This document shows, piece after piece, positions 1 to 5,979 of a stretch of 14,462 nucleotides of DNA. The first letter of the stretch is position 1; each line of letters opens with the position of its first letter. This DNA comes from Chloroflexota bacterium (GTDB lineage: Bacteria > Chloroflexota > Anaerolineae > Ardenticatenales > Ardenticatenaceae): assembly GCA_003520455.1 (NCBI GenBank), contig DOUV01000900.1, positions 1 to 14,462 on the forward strand, written 5' to 3'. The translations under genes and the position numbers were made by a program. The notes below the pieces were generated by a model that saw nothing but the letters and a program-made list of their open reading frames with translations, made no database searches and had not been told where the DNA came from.

Positions 1-18
1 AGTTTTTTAGACACGCTC
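1..18. repeat. Terminal end of an IS5-type insertion sequence lying mostly outside the window
   Basis: The reverse complement of 1-18 starts GAGCGTGTCTAAAAAA. This closely matches the terminal repeat of the complete IS at 901-1882 (GAGCGTGTTTGGAAAA): the first eight bases are identical and an A-rich run follows. The three bases after it (19-21) are TTA, the same trinucleotide duplicated around the complete element. The simplest reading is that a related but distinct IS5-type element ends here and its body lies left of the window. Only one end is visible, so the element itself is inferred. Confidence 0.5.
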
Positions 19-33
19 TTAGAAAATCAGTAG

Positions 34-590
34 TTCACGATTTGCGGTCACGACGAGGACAAGGATTTTGAGGAAGCCCTGTTCGGCTGGTTGAATGGAG
101 GTGACGAAGCCCCATCAACCGCACCCAACAGAGAGAGCCTCATGATAGCGCAAAAAGAGCTGAGGGCCGAAGAGATACGCATGACGATACAGGAAGTAGC
201 CCAGACACACCTACCGTTTGAAGTCGACGGCTACGTGTGCAGCAGCGAAATGATCATAGACGTGCTGATGAAGGCAGCGACAGAAGGCATCAGCCTGGAT
301 GCAGCCTGTCGGGATCTGACGGACACCGCGACGGGCAAAACGATCCGAGCGATCATCAACGAGCAGTTGAGCGTCGAGCAGCTCCGTGAGTACGAGGCTG
401 AGATCAACGCTGCCTTGCAGGACTGGGTGCCCGAGCAGATCTTCAAGCAGAAGCTGGATGCGGCCAGCGACGAACATGATGAGCCGTTCTATGGCACGCG
501 GCCTGAACTCAGAGCGTACACCGTGCGCAGCCGGGCGAGGAAAGGGACCACCCACTTCTTCCGCATCGCCAGTGCCCATGTCATGCATTT
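34..590 (+). pseudogene. Truncated ISH3-like transposase (N-terminal part)
   Basis: The frame is open from just after a stop at 31-33; possible starts are TTG 91 and ATG 142. The product resembles the N-terminal third of ISH3-type DDE transposases. It has a helical N-terminal region, then DEHDEPFYGTRPELRAY, where the first catalytic Asp is expected, and ARKGTTHFFRIASAHV. At about 582-591 the similarity stops, and a beta-propeller fragment begins in another frame. The remaining catalytic residues are absent, so it cannot be active. The frame runs on to a stop at 660, but that tail is out-of-frame propeller DNA. The acidic segment encoded at 49-90 may belong to the transposase or to an older gene; I cannot tell. 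Confidence 0.6.
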
Positions 591-900
591 GGCCGCTTGG
601 TTGCACTGGAGAACCCGAGAGATCCTCAAGTACCATTTCGGACAGAGCTTTACCTGGTAACAGCGGATGGAGCAGACCAAAGGCTCTTTTTGGCCGATGA
701 GAGTGCTTATGGCATTCAACCACTGAGTTGGCCTGAAGATGGGCAGCTATTCTATTATGCGATGGTGACCCTTCAGGGTCGATGGGAACTCTGGGGAGTG
801 GATATACGTACCGGGTCAACATAGTGTAAAACATCCCTTCCCTCCCAGTATCTCATCCAGAGCGCCTCTCTTTCACCAGGTGGAGCCAATGTACTCCTTA

Positions 901-918
901 GAGCGTGTTTGGAAAATG
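901..918 (+). repeat. Left terminal inverted repeat of the IS5-family element
   Basis: GAGCGTGTTTGGAAAATG is the exact reverse complement of 1865-1882. The preceding TTA (898-900) is the left target-site copy. Confidence 0.88.
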
Positions 919-988
919 ATTTGACAGAAATGGCCATAATACCCGAGATATGGAATATATTCTATGGATGAGCCTGAAAGGAACTAAA

Positions 989-1855
989 GTGAGCGAACAG
1001 GCAACAGTGATCTACGAGACGGATGTGACCGATGAGCAGGATGACCTGATTGCGCCGCTGATCGAGCGCCGGTTGAAGCGCGGCCGTCCCACCAGCTTGT
1101 GCTTGCGCCTGGTATTGAATGCATTGTTCTATTTGACGCGAACCGGCTGTCAATGGCGGCTTTTGCCGAAAGATTTTCCAGCTTGGCCAGGCGTCCGGTA
1201 TTCCTTCGACAAATGGACGGAGGCTGGGACCTGGCTGGAAATCAATCGTCGCCTGGTCGAACGGCGGCGGCTGGCCGTCGGGCGCATCTCGACCCCTTCA
1301 ATGGGTCTGATCGCCAGCCAGTCGGTCAAAACGACAGAAGTTGGTGGTATACGCGGGATTGATGGTAACAAGCAAGTCAAAGGACGTAAACGCCAACTTG
1401 TCACCGATACGCAGGGAAACCTGTTGGGAACTCTGGTTCATCCGGCCAATACTCATGACACCGTCGGCGGCGAAGAACTCTTGGATCTGGTGCTCAATGA
1501 GTATTCATCCATCAAGAAGATCCTGGCGGATCAAGGGTATCGCAGCGACCTGGTAGTGTGGCTTCAACAAGATTTTGGCGTCGAACTCGAGATTGTCGCG
1601 AAACCCGCAGATCAAAAGGGATTTGTGGTGCAAAAATATCGCTGGGTAATTGAACGCACGATTGCCTGGCTCAATCGCTATCGACGCCTGAGCAAAGACT
1701 ACGAGCGTCATGTCTGGAATAGTGAAGCGATGATTGACATCGCCTCCATTCATTTGATGCTGCGTCAATTGCACCCCAATGCGAATATTCCGATTCTGTA
1801 CAAAGAGAAGCGGTCTCCCGAATCGATGGGCCTCCTTTTGAAACAAGCGGCCTAA
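989..1855 (+). CDS. IS5-family transposase with first catalytic Asp replaced by Ala
   Basis: This is an IS5-type DDE transposase of about 288 residues. The N-terminal region has the family pattern (DEQDDLIAPLIERR, TRTGCQWRLLP, DKWTEAGTW). The catalytic block normally reads IDSQSVKTTE but here reads IASQSVKTTE; the Ala codon is GCC at 1313-1315. The second Asp (LADQGY, codon 1529-1531) and the Glu (WVIERTIAWLNRYRRLSKDYE, codon 1652-1654) are intact. GTG 989 is preferred because AAAGGAA precedes it at ribosome-binding distance. ATG 950 and ATG 968 are in frame but lack a good site. Losing the first Asp should abolish catalysis in this fold, so the protein is probably inactive though full length. 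Confidence 0.85.
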   Translation: MSEQATVIYETDVTDEQDDLIAPLIERRLKRGRPTSLCLRLVLNALFYLTRTGCQWRLLPKDFPAWPGVRYSFDKWTEAGTWLEINRRLVERRRLAVGRISTPSMGLIASQSVKTTEVGGIRGIDGNKQVKGRKRQLVTDTQGNLLGTLVHPANTHDTVGGEELLDLVLNEYSSIKKILADQGYRSDLVVWLQQDFGVELEIVAKPADQKGFVVQKYRWVIERTIAWLNRYRRLSKDYERHVWNSEAMIDIASIHLMLRQLHPNANIPILYKEKRSPESMGLLLKQAA

Positions 1856-1864
1856 GTGTATGAA

Positions 1865-1882
1865 CATTTTCCAAACACGCTC
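1865..1882 (-). repeat. Right terminal inverted repeat of the IS5-family element
   Basis: CATTTTCCAAACACGCTC pairs perfectly with 901-918. The following TTA (1883-1885) is the right copy of the target duplication. Confidence 0.88.
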
Positions 1883-1978
1883 TTATGGTCTTGGAGGCGC
1901 ATCAATATGCTCTCATAGTGCTAAGCATCGATGGGCGGGAGCACAGAACAATCATTAGGGGGCAAGAGGCGATCAGCC

Positions 1979-2090
1979 TATCAACCGCGTCCAGCTGATA
2001 CGCTGCTCGCGGGCCGCTCTGCGGCCCGTGCTTGCGTCCCCTCGCCCGCCTGCGGCGGGTTCGGCGCGGCTGACGCCGGGGGCGTTAGCC
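1979..2090 (+). other. attC-like recombination site A (long form)
   Basis: The 5' core is TATCAAC (1979-1985) and the 3' core is GTTAGCC (2084-2090). The core-proximal stem pairs GCGT-c-CAGC with GCTG-ACGC, leaving one unpaired C on the 5' arm, as in the other sites of this window. The 112-bp interior holds two further hairpins: GGGCCGC/GCGGCCC around 2011-2027 and CCCGCC/GGCGGG around 2045-2059. The stop codon of the broken propeller gene lies in its 5' arm, and the toxin-antitoxin unit follows. The 5' core is imperfect against RYYYAAC. Confidence 0.6.
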
Positions 2091-2161
2091 ACCGGATATT
2101 GAAGCTCACTGTGCTGGTTCGTTTTCACAGACGAGTTCTCCACTGGGTCGCCGTTTATATA

Positions 2162-2190
2162 TTGACATTGTATATACATACACGTATAAT
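2162..2190 (+). promoter_or_regulatory. Consensus sigma-70 promoter of the toxin-antitoxin unit
   Basis: TTGACA (2162-2167) and TATAAT (2185-2190) are both exact consensus hexamers separated by the ideal 17 bp. The expected transcription start is near 2197, only about two bases before ATG 2199, so the transcript would be leaderless or nearly so. No ribosome-binding site precedes that ATG, which agrees. This is the only clear promoter I found in the window. Confidence 0.8.
2169..2178. promoter_or_regulatory. Probable operator palindrome between -35 and -10
   Basis: TGTATATACA is a perfect 10-bp palindrome in the promoter spacer, followed by the related TACACGTATA. BrnT/BrnA-type and other ribbon-helix-helix antitoxins repress their own promoters from such sites. 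The antitoxin gene lies 300 bp downstream, so autoregulation is likely. Binding is inferred. Confidence 0.5.
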
Positions 2191-2236
2191 TTAGCTCGAT
2201 GAATGTCACGTACACCCTCCATGACGTCACCTTCGA

Positions 2237-2488
2237 ATGGGACAGTCAGATGAAAATCTTCGCAAGCATAACGTCTCTTTTGAAACTGCTTGCGAGGCTT
2301 TCTTCGACCCCTTTGTACTTTGGCTGGATGAGGAAGTCGTCGAGGGTGAAGTCCGTGAAACAATCCTCAGCATGACCATCAATTGGCGTCTGCTCTATGT
2401 CGTGTATGTGATGCGTGATGATACTGTTCGACTCATTTCCGCGCGCAAGGTGACGAAAACAGAGAGAAAACGATATGAAGATCAATAG
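2237..2488 (+). CDS. BrnT-like (DUF497) toxin, N-terminus frameshifted
   Basis: The product is a BrnT-type ribonuclease toxin, recognised by NLRKHNVSFETACEAFFDP and the C-terminal SARKVTKTERKRYED. The usual N-terminal FEWD motif is missing from this frame. It occurs in another frame that starts at ATG 2199 (residues TFEWDSQ), right after the consensus promoter. The two frames differ by one base, and the switch falls in an AAAA run at 2253-2256. Adding one A would read FEWDSQMKNLRKHNVSF. Unrepaired, the frame from 2199 ends at TGA 2373-2375. So the toxin is either a recent frameshift mutant, made by -1 slippage, started internally at ATG 2237 without a ribosome-binding site, or affected by a sequencing error. 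It overlaps the antitoxin gene by 14 bp. Confidence 0.75.
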   Translation: MGQSDENLRKHNVSFETACEAFFDPFVLWLDEEVVEGEVRETILSMTINWRLLYVVYVMRDDTVRLISARKVTKTERKRYEDQ

Positions 2489-2774
2489 GCTGAAACAACG
2501 CTTACGCAAAGACCGTCCCATGACTATGATCAGTCTTCGGATGCCGGAAGACGTGGTGGAAGACTTGAAGCGGATTGCGCCCCTGCTTGGTTTCTCCGGT
2601 TACCAGCCATTGATCCGTGCCTACATCGGGCAAGGGCTACGGGCTGACTTGGCGCGACTCGAGAGCAATCAGGTGGTCAGCGATTTTGTTGAGAGTCTGC
2701 GGAAGCATGGGGTGGAAGACGAGGTGATCGCCTCTGCAATGGCGGAAGTGCAAGAGGCGATACAACCTGCATGA
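2475..2774 (+). CDS. Ribbon-helix-helix antitoxin (BrnA/CopG-type)
   Basis: The 99-residue product has a basic N-terminal tail and then TMISLRMPEDVVEDLKRIAPLLGFSGY, the beta-strand plus two helices of a ribbon-helix-helix DNA-binding fold. An acidic helical C-terminus probably wraps the toxin. Antitoxins of this kind neutralise BrnT-like toxins and repress the operon. The start overlaps the end of the toxin gene, indicating translational coupling. If the toxin frame is truly broken, the antitoxin would be an orphan. A GGCTAAC-like attC 5' core at 2798-2804 could be the remains of this cassette's own site, cut by the following IS; this is weak. Confidence 0.72.
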   Translation: MKINRLKQRLRKDRPMTMISLRMPEDVVEDLKRIAPLLGFSGYQPLIRAYIGQGLRADLARLESNQVVSDFVESLRKHGVEDEVIASAMAEVQEAIQPA

Positions 2775-2872
2775 CGGACTCACACCATGAAACTGCTGGC
2801 TAACACACATGGGAGGCGACAGGGCTCCGTGGTGGCTTTCAACAACGTTGACATGGAAGCTCATCCCCTTCC

Positions 2873-3841
2873 AGGAGAACGACAGGGTGACGAAAGCTGA
2901 AGCGCGAACCCAGGCCGCGCGCGAGCGGCACCACCAGCGAGCCAAGGAGCGCAAGCGGCGACGCCGGTGCGCTTATCCAAGTGATCTAACGGGCGTGCAG
3001 TGGGCGCTGATCAAACCGCTGGTCGTCCGCCCGAAAACTGGCCCAGGTCGCCCGGTCGACCTGGACTGGCGCCTGGTCTTGAACGCGATCTTCGATCTGG
3101 TGCGCACGGGCTGCCAGTGGTGCTATTGGCCCGACCGCTTTCCGCCCCGCCGCAGCGTGCGCTCTTGGTTCGACCAGTGGACCCATGACGAGACCTGGGA
3201 ACGGATCAACCCGCGCTTGGGTCGCTGGGTCCGGGTGAAACTGAACCGAGCGCCCACGCCAAGGGGTGTCATCGTGGACAGCCAGAGCGTCAAGACGGCC
3301 GAGGTCGGCGGCGAGGTCGGCCTCGACGGCAACCACAAGGTCCAGGGCCGCAAACGTCATGTGCTCACGGATACGCTCGGGCTGCGCTGGAAGGTGGGTG
3401 TGACCGTGGCCACTCTCACGGACGCTGCAGGCGGCGAATTCGTGCTGTTGGCCGTGGCCCGACTCATGCCGCGCCTCAAGAAGGTCTGGGCCGATGGGGC
3501 CTACCAGGCCATGGCCGACTGGATCGCCGCGCATCTCGGCATCGAGGTCGAGATTACCAAGCGCCCCGACGGCCAGAAGAGCTTTGTCGTCCTCGCCAAA
3601 CGCTGGATCGTGGCGCGTTCTATCGCCTGGCTCACCCGCTACCGTCGGCTCAGTAAGGATTACGAACGCGACCCGGTCTATAGCGAATCCATGATTTACA
3701 TCGCGTCTATTCGCTTACTGCTCAACAAGCTCCGGCCAGATACCAGTCAGCCCGTCCCGTACAAGTCTCAGCCCAAAGCAAGTGTTCCGGCTTAATCTCT
3801 ATTTTCGTGGTAAAGTACTGTTGTAATTTCCGACCGCGCTC
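2873..3841 (+). mobile_element. Second IS5-family element, left end not identifiable
   Basis: A second IS5-type transposase gene is followed by a right terminus that ends in TTTCCGACCGCGCTC at 3841. No reverse complement (GAGCGCGGTCGG) occurs upstream, so the left repeat is missing or too diverged; the start given is the ribosome-binding site of the transposase. A loose, gapped match lies around 2822-2845. Immediately right of 3841 begins a methyltransferase open frame that lacks its N-terminal half, so the insertion was probably followed by loss of the left flank. Confidence 0.65.
2887..3795 (+). CDS. IS5-family transposase with catalytic Glu replaced by Ala
   Basis: The product is about 302 residues. 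It has a basic N-terminal tail, then YPSDLTGVQWALIKPL and RTGCQWCYWPDRFPP. The catalytic Asp residues are in VIVDSQSVKTAEVGG (codon 3277-3279) and VWADGAY (codon 3493-3495). The third residue normally sits in WVVERTxAWL but reads WIVARSIAWL here, with Ala encoded by GCG at 3613-3615; the rest (RYRRLSKDYER) is conserved. Without Glu the enzyme should be inactive. GTG 2887 is preferred because AGGAGA (2873-2878) precedes it. An in-frame ATG at 2809 would add 26 residues unlike the family. The gene is more GC-rich than the transposase at 989-1855, so the two are not recent duplicates. Confidence 0.85.
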   Translation: MTKAEARTQAARERHHQRAKERKRRRRCAYPSDLTGVQWALIKPLVVRPKTGPGRPVDLDWRLVLNAIFDLVRTGCQWCYWPDRFPPRRSVRSWFDQWTHDETWERINPRLGRWVRVKLNRAPTPRGVIVDSQSVKTAEVGGEVGLDGNHKVQGRKRHVLTDTLGLRWKVGVTVATLTDAAGGEFVLLAVARLMPRLKKVWADGAYQAMADWIAAHLGIEVEITKRPDGQKSFVVLAKRWIVARSIAWLTRYRRLSKDYERDPVYSESMIYIASIRLLLNKLRPDTSQPVPYKSQPKASVPA

Positions 3842-3842
3842 T

Positions 3843-4189
3843 GAAGTTGGGGTTGAGATTCAATGTGTTCATGCGGACTTATTGGAATGGGAAACACCAG
3901 ATCATTTCAATCTGATCCTAATCCGGGTTGCTTACACAGTATGAGCAGCGACAGCCGGAAAAGGTACAAAGTCCAACTACTGAAGTGGCTTCATCGATCA
4001 TCTTCCTTGTATGTGCTCTTGCATTTTGCCAAGCGGCACTTTTTTGACCTCGGCTTGGTGGGGCCACAACGAAAAACCCGAGAGGACATAGAACGGTTCT
4101 TCGCACCTGAACTGAGGCTTACGGAGTTTTATTCGGAGATGGGAAAGGAACCCTTGAATCAATACCTATTCTTGTCCAAGACTCAGTGA
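3843..4189 (+). pseudogene. 3' remnant of a SAM-dependent methyltransferase gene, frameshifted
   Basis: Starting directly at the IS end, one frame reads SEVGVEIQCVHADLLEWE and then TPDHFNLIL, like the motif II/III segment of class I methyltransferases. After about 3920 the other frame continues with PGCLHSMSSDSRKRY and LVGPQRKTREDIERFFAP, the usual C-terminal part. One base lost near 3920-3930 explains the switch (the expected motif is LDRGCLHS). The SAM-binding GxGxG region is absent, so no active enzyme can be made. The second frame ends at TGA 4187-4189, four bases before attC-like site B1, so this was probably a cassette gene destroyed by the IS. Confidence 0.65.
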
Positions 4190-4192
4190 GCG

Positions 4193-4252
4193 CCCTAACA
4201 ACGGCATACAGCGGACGGCGCTACGCGCCGCCGCTGATGCCCGCCGTTGGAC
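4193..4252 (+). other. attC-like recombination site B1
   Basis: At 60 bp this is the size of a classic 59-base element. The 5' core is CCCTAAC and the 3' core GTTGGAC fits GTTRRRY. The arms pair GGCAT-a-CAGCGG-ac-GGCGC with GCGCC-g-CCGCTG-ATGCC around a TAC loop, leaving a single extrahelical A on the 5' arm. It separates the methyltransferase remnant from the hydrolase gene. Confidence 0.78.
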
Positions 4253-4321
4253 GGCTGCAGTGATAGTGCAAGCCCTGACGGTTATCTTATCGGCCAGCCC
4301 TTGATTGAGTAGGAAGAGACA

Positions 4322-5116
4322 ATGGAAAAGGTCACTTCGCCTGACGGTACAGCTATCGCCTACTATCGCAGTGGTGCGGGATCGCCACTTGTCCTGGTCC
4401 CTGGTACAGGTGCCGCAAATCCGGTTGCCTGGACAGCCGTCCTCCCGGCGCTTGAAGAGCACTTTAGCGTGTACGCGGTTGATCGGCGGGGTCATGGTGA
4501 GAGCGGAGATGGCCCCACCTATGCCATCGAGCGTGAATTTGAAGACATTGCGGCTGTTGTAGACTCGATTGAGGAGCCCGCCAATCTGCTGGGGCACTCC
4601 TTTGGTGCCCTCTGTGCCCTTGAAGCTGCCTTGCTCACCCGGAATCTTCGCCAGCTCGTCGTGTACGAGCCCGCTCTACCTCTCCCAGGCGTATCGCTTT
4701 ACCCTGCAGGCGTCATCGAGCGGCTTCAAGCCCTGCTGGACGCGGGTGACCGAGAGGGAGTCCTGACCACGTTCTACCATGAGGTCGTAATGGTTCCACC
4801 CCACGAGATTGAACAGTTGAGAGCGTCGCCGGCCTGGCCAGCGCGGCTGGCGACCGCCCACACCCTGCCGCGGGAGACGCGGGCAGAAGAACGATATACG
4901 TTCGATGCGCAGCGGTTTAAGGACTTGCATACCCCAACGTTGCTCCTGCTCGGCGGCGACAGCCCGCAGATCCTCAAAGCGGCCACTGAAACTGTAGACA
5001 CAGCCTTGCCAAACAGCCGGATCGCCGTCATGCCGGGGCAACAACACATCGCAATGTACACTGCACCTGATCTCTTCCTGCATGAGGTGCTAACGTTCTT
5101 AATCGAGCCGAGATGA
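4322..5116 (+). CDS. Alpha/beta-fold hydrolase
   Basis: This 264-residue protein has the full alpha/beta hydrolase plan. The oxyanion-hole segment is PLVLVPGTGAANPVAW. The strand-turn VDRRGHGESG follows. The nucleophile elbow is GHSFG with Ser93, the acid is Asp213 in LLLLGGDSPQ, and the catalytic His242 is in PGQQHIAM. A helical cap lies at about residues 125-195. There is no signal peptide, so it is probably a cytosolic esterase-like enzyme; the substrate cannot be told. AGGAAGAG precedes ATG 4322. The gene stands alone between attC-like sites B1 and B2 with no obvious promoter, as expected of an integron cassette. Confidence 0.88.
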   Translation: MEKVTSPDGTAIAYYRSGAGSPLVLVPGTGAANPVAWTAVLPALEEHFSVYAVDRRGHGESGDGPTYAIEREFEDIAAVVDSIEEPANLLGHSFGALCALEAALLTRNLRQLVVYEPALPLPGVSLYPAGVIERLQALLDAGDREGVLTTFYHEVVMVPPHEIEQLRASPAWPARLATAHTLPRETRAEERYTFDAQRFKDLHTPTLLLLGGDSPQILKAATETVDTALPNSRIAVMPGQQHIAMYTAPDLFLHEVLTFLIEPR

Positions 5117-5132
5117 CGGATACAGAGGCACC

Positions 5133-5195
5133 GGCCAACATGCGGTTGCAGCCGACTTGCTCCGCTGCGCAAGCGGCTGAACCGCACCGTTATGC
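5133..5195 (+). other. attC-like recombination site B2
   Basis: The 5' core is GGCCAAC and the 3' core is GTTATGC. The arms pair TGCGGTT-g-CAGCCG-ac-TTGC with GCAA-g-CGGCTG-AACCGCA, giving 7 bp and 6 bp on either side of one extrahelical G. The layout, including the ac/g internal bulge, is the same as in site B1. It starts 16 bases after the hydrolase stop, and the next gene begins about 20 bases after its 3' core. Confidence 0.8.
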
Positions 5196-5216
5196 GGCTG
5201 GAAGGGTGTTGCGAGG

Positions 5217-5804
5217 TTGAACGTCGTCCGTGATTTCGATTTCCATCCCGACGAGGAGACGGTTCGAGTGTTTGGTGCAGCGCGCTCGGACGTGCCTCGA
5301 CTCGACGCCGACGTGTTTGTAGCGCGAGTACGCTACGAAGATGTGGTCCTGCACCACTACGCGTGGGCTTCTCGATGGTTTAAGGTGAACGTGACAACGG
5401 ACCTGGCTGGCCAGGTGGTCGAGACACTCCCCACCGACGGCGTTCCCGCCTATACTTTCAACATCGACATCGCCACGCCGATGCTCCATGATGATCGAGA
5501 AGTGTTCGCCGTCGACTTGTTTGCCGACGTGCTGGTCCGCGCCGACGGTGTAACGTACGTCGTCGGCGGCCAGGATGAGACGAAGTGGGCAGCGACCGCG
5601 GGGTTGATCTCGGAAAAGGAGCTGAGGGGCGCCGAGCGGGCGCTGGGCCAACTCGTTGAGATCGTCGAGCGCGGCTCCCTGATGACGCTGCTTTATGAAG
5701 CATGGCCCTTGGAACCTTCGAATCCTCGGTTTGCCCCCGCGATGGAACGAGTGGCTATATGCCAGGTGGCGGTGCTTGCGCCGTACAGGCGGTGGACCTG
5801 GTGA
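5217..5804 (+). CDS. DUF402-family protein (possible nucleotide phosphohydrolase)
   Basis: The 195-residue product resembles DUF402 proteins. It has a strand-rich N-terminal half (ASRWFKVNVTTDL) followed by the family signature YTFNIDIATPM and VFAVDLFADVLVRADG, then a helical tail (EKELRGAERALGQLVEIVERG). The acidic residues that bind metal in characterised members, such as nucleoside di/triphosphatases and FomD, appear kept (NID, VDLFAD). The substrate here is unknown. The start is taken as TTG 5217, with GCGAGG just upstream. The last 25 residues are unlike the family and may be read-through into former spacer. It lies between attC-like sites B2 and C. Confidence 0.75.
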   Translation: MNVVRDFDFHPDEETVRVFGAARSDVPRLDADVFVARVRYEDVVLHHYAWASRWFKVNVTTDLAGQVVETLPTDGVPAYTFNIDIATPMLHDDREVFAVDLFADVLVRADGVTYVVGGQDETKWAATAGLISEKELRGAERALGQLVEIVERGSLMTLLYEAWPLEPSNPRFAPAMERVAICQVAVLAPYRRWTW

Positions 5805-5831
5805 TCGGCTGATTCGGTCCGGGCGTCCGCC

Positions 5832-5894
5832 GTCTAACCACGGCGTCCAGGTAGACTCGGCTTCGCCTCGCCGCTGACGCCGTAGACGTTAGCC
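5832..5894 (+). other. attC-like recombination site C
   Basis: The 5' core GTCTAAC is an exact RYYYAAC; the 3' core is GTTAGCC. The arms pair ACGGCGT-c-CAG with CTG-ACGCCGT (7 and 3 bp) with one extrahelical C, and a small GGC-ttc-GCC hairpin caps the site. It separates the DUF402 gene from the acetyltransferase gene. Confidence 0.8.
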
Positions 5895-5979
5895 GGCAGG
5901 GGCGGTGTGCGGTTCTCTGCCGTGTAGAGCCCGCTGCGCCGGGTATACGCCGCTTCCTTCTGATTTCGGACCGAACACG

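Larger units (their letters stand above)
901..1882 (+). mobile_element. Complete IS5-family insertion sequence with TTA target duplication
   Basis: The 982-bp element is bounded by perfect 18-bp inverted repeats, GAGCGTGTTTGGAAAATG at 901-918 and its reverse complement at 1865-1882. TTA directly flanks both sides (898-900 and 1883-1885). A 3-bp TNA duplication fits the ISL2/IS1031-like branches of IS5. Deleting the element and one TTA restores an open propeller frame, which independently supports these boundaries. It encodes one transposase on the plus strand. That protein lacks one catalytic Asp, so the copy may be mobile only in trans. Confidence 0.88.
591..1998 (+). pseudogene. Beta-propeller (TolB/WD40-like) gene fragment, interrupted by an IS element
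   Basis: The frame starting near GGC CGC at 591 encodes GRLVALENPRDPQVPFRTELYLVTADG and then a WELWGVDIRTG strand, typical of TolB/WD40-like propeller blades. It meets a TAG at 822-824 but stays propeller-like in the same frame (SLSPGGANVL) up to the IS at 901. If the IS and one TTA copy are removed, the frame continues from 1886 as LMVLEAHQYALIVLSIDGREHRTII and ends at TGA 1996-1998. The gene therefore carries a 5' truncation, a nonsense codon and an IS insertion. Its last codons lie inside the attC-like site at 1979-2090, as is common for integron cassettes. The original function is unknown. Confidence 0.6.

Noticed and set aside
211..834. Minus-strand open frame of 207 codons over the transposase and propeller fragments
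   Set aside because: It spans the joint of two recognisable plus-strand coding fragments and has no protein-like features of its own.
2011..2059. GC-rich hairpins read as a rho-independent terminator
   Set aside because: No T-tract follows either hairpin, and both fall inside an attC-like palindrome.
2798..2830. GGCTAAC as the 5' half of an attC-like site after the antitoxin gene
   Set aside because: The following bases do not give the stem seen in other sites, and the partner half would have been lost to the IS; kept only as a remark.
2822..2845. Candidate left repeat of the second IS5-type element
   Set aside because: It matches the right end only with gaps and mismatches; terminal repeats of this family align without gaps.
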